This document shows positions 44,961-61,323 of a stretch of DNA of 64,000 nt, one piece after another; position 1 is the stretch's first letter, and each line of letters begins with the position of its first letter. Location: NCBI GenBank assembly GCA_949317995.1, contig OX439045.1, forward strand, positions 9,532,174 through 9,596,173. Direction: 5' to 3'. This stretch comes from Acholoe squamosa (lineage: Eukaryota; Annelida; Polychaeta; Phyllodocida; Polynoidae). The position numbers and the translations under genes were made by a program. A model generated the notes under the pieces. It worked only from the letters and a program-made list of their open reading frames with translations, did not search any database and was not told the DNA's origin.

Positions 44961-46058
44961 CAGGATCGTGTTTCAATAGTTTCCATGACTGGACACCCTC
45001 AAATCGTAGTGGGAGGTGTAAGAAATGACTCCTTACCAGTGACTACATAGTGAGCTCCAGTAGAGGCCTTAAAATAGTAGCTGCTATTTATTCAACTACT
45101 GGCTCAATACACACCACTATGAAGTCATAGCACCCAGTCGTAGGGGCCACTATTGGCTACATAGTGACCAGTCATACCTCCTTCATGGTCTAGTATGCAC
45201 TCCTGTGTTCAAATGAGCATAGGGCTGCAGTAACTACCATAATGTCTCATATAGGAGCTGGGCCTTGAATAGCAGCCTCCCTTGAATAGGGGCCGGGATA
45301 GGAGGGCTGTCAAATCAATAGGGGCCGGGCCTTGAATAGGGGCCTGTTGGGGCCAGTTTTAGGTGGTTTTAGGAAGACAACTGAAACCCATCAGCCCAAA
45401 TGATGTATAATTGTTCTAGAGAATTCCATTTCAAATCACATATGATAGATCTATATCTAATGACCTAATTATATCGAAAACGCTCTGTTATTCTTTCTTA
45501 ATAGTAGGGCTAAGGTGTCAGCTAGGTGTGATATACTTTGTAATTTTATTAGGAAGCCATGGTGGGTGAGGGTTGGGTATGACAGGCATGACAGCTTTGT
45601 AAGGCCTAGTGCTCTATATACACCACTGCATACTAGTAACTACATAGTTGGCCCATGTGTGGACGGAATGCTCAATTCTTAGGTGAAACACCACACTTTT
45701 CCAAATGATATTTTATTCTTTAGGGAAAAAAAATGCTTTCCCAGAGCCAAAGGTGCTGGCCACAGGGTTATAGGTAGTAGTGTAAAGAGCCCAGATTGGG
45801 TACATTTGAGCAAAGGAGTGCAGAGGGCAGCAGCTAAGGCTACCCACTAATTGTTCACATGCAGGGTTGTCATACCAGGATCCCCTATTGAGTCACTGCT
45901 GTGGTGGCTATTTAGCCAGCAGGCAGTATGATCACCCAGTAATGTAGCCAGCTATTTAGTCACCAAGGCCAAAATCCTAAGATCACCTGCTAAGATCTGA
46001 CCCATCTCCAGTCGTAGCTGGCTGAACCTGTCGTGGAAACTATTGAAACACAATCCTG
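44961..46058. mobile_element. 1.1-kb TIR element CAGGATCGTGTTTCAATAGT
   Basis: The end 20-mers match at 19 of 20 when inverted. The interior includes repeated TTGAATAGGGGCC(G/T)GG units (45260-45350) and TAGTGACCAGTC-like units. No coding sequence is recognised. Confidence 0.75.
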
Positions 46059-46149
46059 CATTCAAAAGGATGTGTCTCAAATACACGAACTCTATACATA
46101 CCTGCCTATAAACGTTCTTCAAATCAAATGATTTCTTCAAAAATGTTAT

Positions 46150-46400
46150 AAACTGAATCACAGGGAATGAGTGCAAATTTAGTGGGCAAAACAAATCAGG
46201 TATGGTCTGTGTCAGCATTCCGATTGATTAATTGATTGCTGGGTAATTTGTTAATTACCACTGAGTAATTTACCACATCTAGGATTTTGTGCCCAATTCC
46301 AGGGTACATACATGCTCTAATTCCCCGTTATTGTCCCAAAATAACTTATTAACTTTGTCCTGAAGTTTGGTGAAACATGTAATGATTCTTATTGACAGCT
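46150..46400. other. Intergenic block shared with the copy B unit
   Basis: Aligns with 29130-29420 (GGGAATGAG, TTGATTAATTGATTGCT, TTTACCACATCTAGGATTTTG). Confidence 0.55.
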
Positions 46401-46594
46401 CTTCTTAGAGGGTGGGCAAAATAATTTTATTAGTTTTAAGCGAAAAAGCCCACACGTTACTATGGGTTAAGATTGGATGTTCACCCATTATTTTCAGTCC
46501 ATCCAGGTAGAGACCAAAAAGAAATATGACGTTCAAGTGGGGAGTTCGCAAAATCTTTTCACGCATCTACGTGCGAACCCACCACCAACCACTG

Positions 46595-46953
46595 GAGGGT
46601 GTTGCTCCTATTGTAAAAAGAGCTGTAAGTATGTGTCCTCTTTTCTAAACAAGTCATGCACTGCTTCACCTAAGTACTTGCACTCACCACATTAGTCTGA
46701 AAAGTCACCTGCCTTGTTTAAAATAGAGAGAGCTGCACTACCAGGTACCTACTCATGTCACACACTCTATAGTTTATAATACTGACTGACTTCTCCCAAC
46801 TAGGTACCTACTCAAATCCCCTTTTTTAGCACCATACTTGAACGACCACTTGTGAGCAACAAAAGGGACAAGTTATAGCTACATGAAAAGAAAGGACTGG
46901 AAACAAGGGCATTTTTAGCCAGCTCTTCCTTTTACTATGGGAGCAACACCCTC
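46595..46953 (+). mobile_element. CWG-type MITE, intact copy, CTG duplication
   Basis: 359 bp with ends GAGGGTGTTGCTCCTATTG and the inverse CAACACCCTC. CTG is on each side. The interior is shared with all other copies (GGTACCTACTCA, GACTGACTTCTCCCAACTAG). Confidence 0.9.
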
Positions 46954-47021
46954 CTGATGTTAAAAAGGGGTCACTCCCTAAGGCAGTTCATTCCAAATCA
47001 AGTCATTCCCAAGGGCACCCG

Positions 47022-47309
47022 GAGTGTGTTGCTCCTATGGTAAAAAGAGCTGTCAGTAGGTACCCTCTTTTCAAAAGAAGTCACGCTCTGCTTCACCATT
47101 CAACTTGCACTCACCACATTAGTCTGAAAAGTCAACTGCCTTGTTTAAAACAGAGAGAGCAGCACTATCAGGTACCTACTCATGTCACACACTCTATAGT
47201 ATATTATACTGACTGACTTCTCCCAAATAGGTACCTACTCAAATCCCCCTTTTTTTAGCACCCTTGTCTCCCAAATAGGTACCTACTCAAATCCCCCTTT
47301 TTTAGCACA
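47022..47309 (+). mobile_element. CWG-type MITE, right-truncated copy
   Basis: It starts GAGTGTGTTGCTCCTATGG. A 52-bp segment near the right (CCCAAATAGGTACCTACTCA) is duplicated, then the element stops at a foldback half. Confidence 0.75.
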
Positions 47310-47310
47310 T

Positions 47311-47407
47311 TTGTGTGTGTTAGCAAAGGCTCATTACACTCGGGCTACGCCCTCGTGTAATTATCCTTCACTAACACACACGCGTCATGAATTATTCATT
47401 GATTACT
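47311..47407. repeat. Foldback copy with one truncated arm
   Basis: The right arm and centre match 26774-26896 (GTGTTAGCAAAGGCT, CACTAACACACACG, GTCATGAATTATTCATTGAT). The outer half of the left arm is absent at the junction with the MITE. Confidence 0.7.
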
Positions 47408-47649
47408 TGTTCATTAAAGGGTTAAGTTCTAAAGAGCCACATGGTCTCTCTAATTAACAAGTGCAACCACCAGCATTGCAATTTGCATATATAAGTGTCC
47501 CATTGACATGATGCAACAAGAAGTATGACTTTCATTTTGCACTTTGTGGTCCATAGTGTAAAAAAAAAAATGACATTTACCTTTGCCTACAGTTTGATAT
47601 ATCCTCTCCCAGTGCTGGTTATCATGGGGTCAACACCCAAATAGATTAA

Positions 47650-48025
47650 ACCTTTAAAGGCCAAATAATTTCTCTCAAATCTGCTCAGCAGCAATAAGTG
47701 CATCACCCTGACCATATGGCAGTGTATCAAGCCCATTGGGTTGGTATGAATGGCTCACAAGTGACTGGGCTGCTCAACAATGCTGCATTCATGCACCATG
47801 ACATCCAATATTTCATGATGCATTTATGGTCCATAAATGTTCCCACTGACATTGACCTTGGTGTTCAGGTTCATCTAATCCCTCTCCTGGGTCAAGTTAT
47901 TATGGGGCCTGGATACGGAGTCAGTAGCCAATCAGAATGAAGGACACCAGCAAAGGTTCATTAATGTATCATGATGACCAAAGGGCATGGGGCATTTCCA
48001 TTAATACATCATCCGCCCTTGAATG
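47650..48025. repeat. GCATGATGCA fragments and block shared with copy B upstream
   Basis: The stretch 47825-47945 (CCCACTGACATTGACCTTGG, GCCAATCAGAATGAAGG) aligns closely with 30645-30765 upstream of copy B. Family modules lie on both sides. Confidence 0.6.
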
Positions 48026-48433
48026 GATTATTACTTGATGAAAATAGATGAAACCATGGAACTAAAGAGGGATTCATAATCAGGGTATATCATGTCCCTC
48101 CCAAGGGACATAAATTACCAGGGTTCCTCTACATTAGACCTGTAAGGGACGATTGATGCCTCCAAGCTTTTATTTCTTTGCACTTAAAAGCTATCAGTTC
48201 TGCTTTGGAGTATCATATTGGCCCTTTGGTTAAAGATCAAGTCCATAGATTTAGCAAGTTGCACAAATGCACCTCTGGTGACTCCCCCAGTCCTGCATAC
48301 ATGTTATATTATAACAACAAGCATAATGGGTTAATGCACTAAGATGCCCTTCAAGGTTTAAGTAGGGGTTGAGGAGGGTGGGTGCTATCAGTGGTGTGTA
48401 CTATTGATACACATGGGCACAGCTCACCTCTTG

Positions 48434-48641
48434 CAGAGGGGCGGGGGAGAGAAGTCATACTGGAATTTCTCACTAGAGGGCCAGGGCCTTAGCCAATCAC
48501 ATTGAGGCTTTTATGCAGCAAGAGCCAATGTAACCAATCAGAGAACTACTGCTTAACTAGCCAATAGCAGAGAAGTTACAATGTGATAGGGAGGAATCTG
48601 TAAGGGCAGATTCCAGTATATAAGTGGGGTGGTTTGGGACA
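48434..48641 (+). promoter_or_regulatory. Copy C core promoter: G tract, four CCAAT boxes, TATA box
   Basis: CCAAT boxes start at 48493, 48525, 48534 and 48561. GGGAGGAATCTGTAAG is at 48589-48604 and TATATAAG at 48617-48624, again 12 bp apart. The G tract is interrupted (about 48434-48448). A further inferred start lies near 48641 (ATTCCGACAA). It is closely related to the copy B promoter over several hundred bp. Confidence 0.85.
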
Positions 48642-48757
48642 TTCCGACAATCTTCTGAGATTTATCTCAGAGTTTCATCACTTTGCCACAGTGAGAAGAC
48701 CAAGGGGAGAGACCAGACAGTGGGTGAAGCAGTACTTCACAGCTCTGAACAAGTCTG
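48642..48757 (+). other. Copy C non-coding 5' exon
   Basis: It ends at the donor GTCTG|GTGAGTC (48758). The acceptor TTCTTGCAG ends at 49719. The hairpin TCTGAGA-TTTA-TCTCAGA at 48654-48671 matches that of copy B except for one loop base. The 5' boundary is inferred. Confidence 0.72.
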
Positions 48758-48939
48758 GTGAGTCTGTAATTTCACAACTATGCCTTTAACCATTTAAGGG
48801 TTGTACATTGCAGTACAGTTATTGTGCACTAAGTGTGTTCATTATGGCAACATTGAAGCAACAAACAGCCCTTAAGGTTAAGGGCCACCCAGTTAATTAG
48901 CTTGAACCTACCTGTTTGGCCAATGTAAAGTGTATAGAT

Positions 48940-49070
48940 CCAATATGAAGTTGGTGGATTCATGATGCAGCAATGAAACCCTCTTGAATTATTTGCCAGT
49001 GCTGCACGCATATAACATATGCATCACACCAGCATAATATAGGATGATGCACTCATCAGCATTCAAATGC
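48940..49070. repeat. GCATGATGCA family remnant in the copy C 5' UTR intron
   Basis: GGATTCATGATGCAGCAATG and ATATGCATCACACCAGCATA are diverged modules. Confidence 0.4.
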
Positions 49071-49733
49071 CCTGCATGCGAAGTTATCAAAACCCTTCGG
49101 GAAGGGCTATGAGCTACACTTTGGGCATGAAAATTAGGGGTGTAGTTCTGTTCTCTAATTTGATAAGTTTATCCTTAGGTGGGTCCTACGAGCTGCAACA
49201 AACATTTGTTTGGCAAATACGCTGTGACTTAATTGCAGGGGTTTATATATAATGATGGTTTGAAGCTTTGTGTAGAGTCTAATTAAAGTATTTTCTAATG
49301 ATCCCAATGTCACTTTCTACTTTATATTCTAAATATTTATAGCCAAAGATCAATCAGTGTCCATAGTACAAACTTGTATATTGCATGGGCAACCTTTAAA
49401 AAATGACCATTTAGTTCAATTTATCCTCAGATATTGTCTACATGAACACTTTGTGCTCTGTGGCTAATATGAAGTATCACTTGTAGTCATATGTATTGTG
49501 ATCTTTTTCTTATTAAAGTTATAGAATGATTACACTTCTAATTATCTTCAAAAATGAATAATAAATGTGAGAAATTACTATGCTAATTTGTAGATAACTG
49601 GTGAAAAATGTCCATCCTTTGGGGTTGATTTACTCCTAAAGGTTTAGCACAATGCACTTATGCACCAGTTGTACTCCAGCCTCAAGCTCCATGTTTTGAT
49701 TTTGACTAAATTCTTGCAGATAACTGCTGAAAG

Positions 49734-54570
<4,837 letters not shown>

Positions 54571-54855
54571 ACTTTAAACCATATACCAATAACTTTGGTT
54601 CTGCATATCTTTAGGATTTGTTTCATTTTAGTTATGGAAAAAAGCTACGAGTAACCCAAATGTTAATATCATGTAAAGTGATAGTAATAGTCTTAGACTA
54701 GAAATTGATTTCTCTAAGCATACTACAAAGTGTAGTTTGCTCGGTGCTTGTTGCTTGTGTACCTAATTCTCGTTACAAATTGTTTATCCTGATAAAACAC
54801 AAAACATATTAGTGAATTGTTATATATTGTACTACATATTTTGCTTTGAAAAAGA

Positions 54856-54861
54856 AATAAA
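54856..54861 (+). terminator. Copy C polyadenylation signal AATAAA
   Basis: AATAAA is 286 bp after the stop. The 3' UTR is longer because of about 90 bp of extra sequence near 54645-54740 not seen in A or B. Confidence 0.8.
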
Positions 54862-55239
54862 CATGAAATTTTTCTGAACTGTGGTTGTGTCAATTTACAA
54901 AGATAATAATATCTTTCAACATAATATTCAAAACCTATCTAATTTGATTATTCTTTAGTGAATGTCAGTATGACACATATCTGTCCACGTAAAGAACCTA
55001 CCTTGATAATAAGCTGACGCTCACCCCGTTTAATATATTGGTCTTCAAAAAGTTGGTTGATTCACTAACCAGCCACTAATTTCTCTGAACAGATTAAATT
55101 ATTACCATTGACTTCTATTGTAATTCTGATTGAAAGAACAAGTCGATTCAGGAACCAGTCAAATTTTATCTGAAACGGAGGTGGCCGAAAAAAGTGAGAC
55201 ATGACTGTATAATTATGCCGAATTTGAAATAATTGAATT

Positions 55240-55470
55240 GGTTATATACTGTAAAGTATGGAATGACCGTACATTAAGCCGACCCCTCTATTTCAGACAA
55301 ATCTATAACCTATATTGTACCTTAAACCCATAGTCCACTTGGCCTCTCTCACGGAATTGAGCCATACATTTCCTTTTACAAATTTCTGCAAGAGAGGCCT
55401 AGTGGACTGTCGATGTTAAGTCCCAAAATATCCTCAGCTTATGTGAGAGGTTTAAGTTAGTGTCATTCTA
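55240..55470 (+). repeat. Unit downstream block, copy C, with an inserted foldback
   Basis: GACCCCTCTATTTCAGACAA and AAAATATCC...GAGAGGTTTAAG align with the copy A and B blocks. About 85 bp of foldback (next entry) interrupts it. Confidence 0.6.
55329..55414. repeat. Small foldback element
   Basis: ATAGTCCACTTGGCCTCTCT and its inverse near 55390-55412 (AGAGAGGCCTAGTGGACTGT). Not present in the A or B blocks. Confidence 0.75.
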
Positions 55471-55599
55471 AATTTATCATCAATGTGATATATACCATAT
55501 AGTATTTCATGTACATGTATAAGGCATGGCTTGTGCATCTGAGACCTTCTGTGCATTATACAACTTCCCAAAAGAGGGTATGATTATATCAAATCTGAC

Positions 55600-55850
55600 C
55601 AAAGCCATGTGTCCACAGGACCACAGAATTTGTGACGACAGAATCCAGCTTTCATTTGCGACGATAAAACCGTGTTAGTCGGCCGATAATTGGAAAGTTG
55701 GCTGACAATAGCTATTTTGTCACCCTATTTTGGTGATGATATGTAAAGTGCTTGATTTTTATTGCCGAAATTTGAAGAGAAATATGGTTTTATCATTGAG
55801 AAATTTGTCAGTACAAATTCTATCGCACATGGACACAAGTCTTTATAGTG
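55600..55850. mobile_element. TIR element, about 250 bp
   Basis: AAAGCCATGTGTCCACAGG...AGAATTTGTGACGA and the inverse of TGTCAGTACAAATTCTATCG...CATGGACACAAG are diverged inverted ends. Non-coding. Confidence 0.55.
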
Positions 55851-56574
55851 ACAAAACAGCCCTCACCTGGGTCTTATAGGTCTGGCTTGAACTCAGGGTG
55901 CATCTTATACGCAGTATTGCCTTATACATAGGAAACTATGTTAGGGAGTATTCGAAATAAAGCAGGTATTGCACAGCCATCAGGCAGCCAAAATTTTGCT
56001 AATCTTATTTTTGATTATGAAAAATTATAGAATTGGTCGGATTAGCGAAAATTTGGCCGACCAACGGCAGTGAAATAGCTACTTTAGTGCAAGAGGACCA
56101 AGCAAGAGTCACCCTTTGTATACATGATTTCATTAATATCAAAGTGATAAGCATCATATAAAATAGGCAATATCCTAAGAAAATGTCACAAGGAAAGTTT
56201 ATGTGGGAACTTGATGCTTAGATAGATAGCCACTTTAAGAAATTCGATATTTGCAATCTGAGAGCCGTAACCTCATCCTAAGGCCAAAAAAGAGAAGTTG
56301 TGTTTCCAGTTACCTGACTGACCCTAGCAAAACAGGGCCGACCCTAATTTTTTTTTTTAAATTTTTAGAAATTTTCATCGATTTCTCATATTTTTCATCG
56401 ATTAATTATTTGTCATATGTTTTAATAGTTTTACTATAATATCAACGAGTTAAGCATATCTACCCATACAATTCAATATAAAATCAACAGAAAAAAAAAT
56501 TCGACCTACCGACCCTAGGTGTTTGGACCATGTAATTGGAAACACACAATATTTGGCCTAGTCCCTAGCTGCAG

Positions 56575-56934
56575 GAGGGTGTTGCTCCTATTGTAAAAAG
56601 AGCTGCGAGTATGTGCCCTCTTTTCTAAACAAGTCGTGCACTGCTTCACCTAAGTACTTGCACCCACCACATTTGTCTGAAAAGTCACCTGCCTTGTTTA
56701 AAATAGAGAGAGCTGCACTACCAGGTACCTACTCATCTCACATGCGCCATAGTTTATTATACTGACTGACTTCTCCCAACTAGGTACCCACTCAAATCCC
56801 CCTTTTTTAGCACCGTACTTGAATGACCACTTGTGAGCAAAAAAAGGGACAAGTTATATCTACATGAAAAGAAAGGACTGGAAATCAGGGCATTTTTAGC
56901 CAGCTCTTCCTTTTACTATAGGAGCAACAACCTC
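56575..56934 (+). mobile_element. CWG-type MITE, intact copy, CAG duplication
   Basis: 360 bp with ends GAGGGTGTTGCTCCTATTG and the inverse GTTGCTCC with one change. CAG lies on each side. Confidence 0.9.
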
Positions 56935-57896
56935 CAGAAATACACCCACTGTATTCAGTGTTTGTGAAAAGATCATAAATCAAAAACATCATTAAACTCA
57001 TTAGAATGCATTAGGTTCACTAAGGGTTTATTCTTTTTGTTTTACACTGTTAAAAGCTTAATGATGGTGCAAATTGAAAGCCATGAAAACTAACATGTAG
57101 CCCAAAGTCTGGAGATCGCAGCCAGGCATTGAGGGCGGCAGTCTGATAAAATACTGCTGGCCCTGAACAGTGCTGAAACCAATTTGCTGGCTACAGCTGG
57201 TGTCCGACTGGTTTTTGCGTTGCACAAGGGACATGCTTTTAAATCATAGACAGCCTCGTATTAACAACTATGATACTTGGTTATCCTTTTATAATTTCTT
57301 TTTACCACGATTATATTATTACATTCCAAAAATATGATGTGAGTGTAAATTTTATGGCATAATTCTGGCTGTCAGAAAACTGCTGCCATCTTGTTTTCAT
57401 ATGTGATGTCTACTTTTAAAGCAAATTATCTTACTGGACAGTTTAAGGAATAGGACATGTCTCGCTGGGTCTAGGGGGTATTGAAATCAATATCAAGCAT
57501 TGAAAACATGTTTTGAATAGGGGCCTCATATATGGGGTAGAAGAGTATCATAATCTTTAAGTGCCGGGGCACTTAAACTGGCCATTGTAAAATATCCATT
57601 TCCCAGTGCTCAGAGTGGATAGTCATGGTAGGCTAGGGCATATTGCTTCCCTCATCCACATGCCGATTTACAGGTCAAATGCTGGCAGGAAGGAGCAAAA
57701 ACAAAGCATGGCAGATCATTCAAGTAAATTTCAGGACATGAATTGCACCGTTGGCCACAGCACTGCATGACATTTCAAATATTAAAAGATAGACACTTCC
57801 GGTTTATTGTTCATCTTATTCAGGGTTAGTTTCACTTCCGTCGGTTTAGAGAAGTTTTTCTAAGTTATCTGGCGATCTTTTTTATACAGGAAATGT
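56935..57896. other. Intergenic, no gene recognised
   Basis: No convincing feature. TTGAATAGGGGCCTCATATA near 57514 resembles repeats inside 44961-46058. Confidence 0.45.
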
Positions 57897-58139
57897 ATGG
57901 GAAATAAATCGGAGGAGCAAGAAATGAGTCGGAAGGCCAAAAATCAAACCCACCAATTCGGCAATTCTATTGTGCAATACAGAAATAAACCGCTCAAAAT
58001 CATCCCCGCTGAACACTTAGTAACCCCCCTCTTGCTTGCCTGTGATTGTGAAATCACCTGCTTGGAGGCAGATGATTTTGCACTAATTTTCATGCTTGGG
58101 GGCAGTGATGGCGGTGCCAAAAATAAACAAAACAGCTGA
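57897..58139 (+). CDS. Unrecognised 80-codon ORF
   Basis: It starts MGNKSEEQEMSRKAKNQ and is lysine- and glutamine-rich at the N-terminus, then LVTPLLLACDCEITCLEADD. I recognise no domain. It lies 72 bp upstream of a LINE fragment in the same orientation and could be part of the same element or a chance frame. Confidence 0.2.
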   Translation: MGNKSEEQEMSRKAKNQTHQFGNSIVQYRNKPLKIIPAEHLVTPLLLACDCEITCLEADDFALIFMLGGSDGGAKNKQNS

Positions 58140-58210
58140 CTGATAGACATCAGTTTTTTGCCATATTCCCATTAGAGTACTAAAGTTATAATTATGTGCA
58201 ATCCATGATT

Positions 58211-58498
58211 AGAGAGGTGATGTTAGACAGAGACCGTGCTGTTAAGTATTATTTACAAAATACAATGTAGATCAGTAAAAGGTCCAAGGGGAGACAGGTC
58301 AAGACAACCCTGGAGGAATGCAAAAAGGACAGTAAGGCCTTTTGGTGCAACATAAATATGTTCTTAAAACCCAAAGACAAATCATCTGTTGCCTCCTTTG
58401 TGGATGAAAACGGCAATAGGCACATGGGGGCTGATGCTGCAGAGTACTGCAATAATTACTTTGCTGGTATTGGTAAAAAAATTATTGGAGGAAAATGA
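58211..58498 (+). mobile_element. LINE ORF2 fragment (endonuclease-RT linker)
   Basis: One frame of 96 codons reads REVMLDRDRAVKYYLQNT, a stop at 58268, then LEECKKDSKAFWCNIN, VASFVDENGN and EYCNNYFAGIGKKI. DSK(A/K)FW, then D-NG, then (F/C)NNYF is the pattern just before the reverse transcriptase of CR1/L2/Jockey-type LINEs. Both domains themselves are missing, so it is a dead fragment. Confidence 0.6.
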
Positions 58499-58622
58499 AG
58501 AAAATTACAATAGGTGACCTGATGAAGAGCTTGACCTCCCATCACTCCTGTGTAATTTCAGAGCCATTGCAGCTGAAGATGGTGAGGCAAAATTGCCAAA
58601 AGGGGAACTTTTTATAGAACAC

Positions 58623-58868
58623 CTGTGGGGTGTTTCAGAAGCCGGACATGATAATGAACATTAAATATCTGTTTCTAAAACTGTTAGATTCTAAACTTAC
58701 AACTGCAACCATTATCATCTCTCGCCAGTCATATAGTTATAGACACAGTAAGATAATGGTAATGCTTTAGAAACACATGCAGTTATAAGCCTATAATCAC
58801 TATTAAAACTGCTATCATATCTCCGTAGACCGGTTGTAAACATTACCTGCTTCTGAAACACCCCACAG
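58623..58868. mobile_element. 246-bp TIR element with perfect 20-bp ends
   Basis: CTGTGGGGTGTTTCAGAAGC is exactly inverted at 58849-58868. Non-coding. No other copy was seen here. Confidence 0.85.
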
Positions 58869-58886
58869 GAAGGTAATCAAGGGTAC

Positions 58887-59603
58887 CTGGGGGCTGTTTC
58901 AAAACTTTTAGATATTTAGTAGAGCTATTAGCACTTAGTATAACCAATTTAAAAGTGCCAATTTCCTAATAAACCAATCTGTTTCAGAACTAAATATAAC
59001 ACAAATAGACAAATATGTAACTCTCCTATATTAAGATAGCAACTTTTGAAACAGATTGATATATTAGGAAGCTGGCACTATTAGGCCTCAAAATGTGGTT
59101 ATATTTGAGCTCATAACTTCTCTCAATGCTTCTTCAAACCATTAATATTCTCTATTAGCAAATTGTATGCTAGAATGTCCCTAATAGATCTTTATAGGCA
59201 TTTTGATAATGAATTGGAATAACTACTGAGCTAAAAGATATCAAGTCACTGAATTCTGGTGGATAGATATGTAACACACATACTTTACCCCCATATGATT
59301 AATTTCATCAGAATTATATTTTTAATTTCCTCAATATATTCTACGTAAACCTCAGAGGTGCACATAGAAATCCAGTTTTGAAACAGGCAAAAATATGATA
59401 TTTCAGTTAATATAACAACTTTTGGTGACAATAAATCCATTCTGAAACAGATTGACTTTGGCTATAATAGAGAGATATTAGGCACTATGCTAAAATTTGA
59501 TATAGCATACATTAACATATAAAAAGTCAATAGCCAATATAGCAACTTTGGAAACAGATTTGCCTAATATGTCTACTGATAGAGGTTTTGAAACAGGCCC
59601 CAG
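58887..59603. mobile_element. 717-bp TIR element CTGGGGGCTGTTTCAAAACT
   Basis: The left end CTGGGGGCTGTTTCAAAACT and the right end TTTTGAAACAGGCCCCAG are inverted. The interior has many GAAACAGATT and AATCTGTTTC units in both orientations. Related to 61324-61903. Confidence 0.75.
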
Positions 59604-60408
59604 CACTGATAGGTCATCATATATGGATTTTATTTCTGCCACAGTTTATGAACTGCTTTGGATTAGGTAGACGCCTACTATAGAAGCATTTTATACCATT
59701 TAAGAAGTCGGCATTTTTCATATAATTTTATTTTGAACTTTTTCAAAAAAAAAAAAGAAGAATTCCCTCTATTCACTTAGGAATAAGCTAGGAAGACAGA
59801 CAAACACTTTCACAATAAGACGACGTTTCAGTTTGCTTCCAAATCTCGTCCTAAGAAATTTATCTCAAAATTTTCTTCTGTTCTATAACTGATGTCTTCC
59901 CTACTCATTATCATTTCTTCATTAAAGTTATATCTTGATTTGTAGCCTAACATGTTTTAATCACCAGTTATCATGCACTAAGGCATGTAGTAGATAAACC
60001 TCGCACCAGGTATATATTCATTTAACCTGGTTAAACCATAGTTTATCTGACTTAAACTATGGTCCATGTTTGTCACACCTTGTGTATATGAGAGGCATTT
60101 CTATACACCAGGTTATGTGATATATTCAGGGTGAGATTCTTTTGTTCTAAGGTGTGACCATAGTTTAAGTAGAAATAAGGTTAAAAACTTTATTGCATCA
60201 TATTCGTCCACCAATTAGACATGTCACATCATATATACCGACAAAGCTGGCTGGGAGAATGTCCTCTTAAACTCTAGCTAAACTCATATTGGATATGGAG
60301 AGGTTTTTCTATCTTAAGGGCTGGATCCACTGGCGTCGGTCAGGTGAATTTCCGCTAATCCGACTCTTCATAATATATCAAAAGTATAGCAAGAAATCTG
60401 ATTGGAAT
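59604..60408. other. Intergenic, nothing recognised
   Basis: AT-rich. A diffuse inverted pair, TTAAACCATAGTTTATCTG/ACTTAAACTATGG, lies near 60030-60065. No gene. Confidence 0.4.
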
Positions 60409-61301
60409 ACACTACAAAAATGGTGTTTAGATTTTAAACATGTTTAGGTCTAAACATGTTTAAAACCTAAACATATAGGTTAGTTAGGTGTCTCATTGAC
60501 TACACATTTAGGAAATGAACACTTTTATTCTAACTACATAAACATTTTTGCTAACATGTTTAGATGTTTAGAGTTTAAACAGTTAAATAATAGGTGTTTA
60601 GATTTAAACATCATTATGTTTAGATACTTGGATGTTGAATCCATACCAGGTAGCAGCACTACCTTTGAATGGACTATCCTTACACAATTATAATCAATTT
60701 ATGTGACAAATGTACCCAAACCCCATGTTTATTATAGTTTCTATTCATTGAATGTCATGAGAATAGAAAGGGCAATAGCAAGTTGACTAGATTCACCTTA
60801 CACCACCATCATTAGCATGAAATAATCAATAAGCTCAAGGACGGACACCTATTTCATGTTATTCTGGAATAGACAAAGCAATTTCCTTCCTGCCAAGCTG
60901 GTGTACTTTATCAAGTCTCTCATTCTGATGCAGTGTGTACACACATGCACACGTCAATAGGTGTGGCTGACATCTTTGGAGACTTTGACATGTAAATACC
61001 CCCCCCCCACCAGTAAATGAGAGACAAACAAAAGACTTTTTTTTTAATATATACATGTCTGCACACCACAACTCTCCGTCAAAGCATTTAGACATCTAAA
61101 CACAAAAATTCATTAAAATCTAAACACAAAAATTCATAGATATCTAAACACAAAGTTTAAACCTAAACACCTACATTTCTAAACACCTGAGCTAAGCACG
61201 TTGTTTGGCTAAACATGTGTAGGAAATTAATGTGATTACAAAAACGTTGCAAGAATATGTTTAGAATTGTGTTTAGGATCTAAACACCATTTTTGCAGTG
61301 T
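60409..61301. mobile_element. 893-bp TIR element ACACTACAAAAATGGTGTTT
   Basis: The inverse of the right end reads ACACTGCAAAAATGGTGTTT, 19 of 20 matching. The interior has many AACATGTTTAG and ATCTAAACAC units. No transposase. Confidence 0.78.
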
Positions 61302-61323
61302 AGTATTAATCCGACTGATTTAC

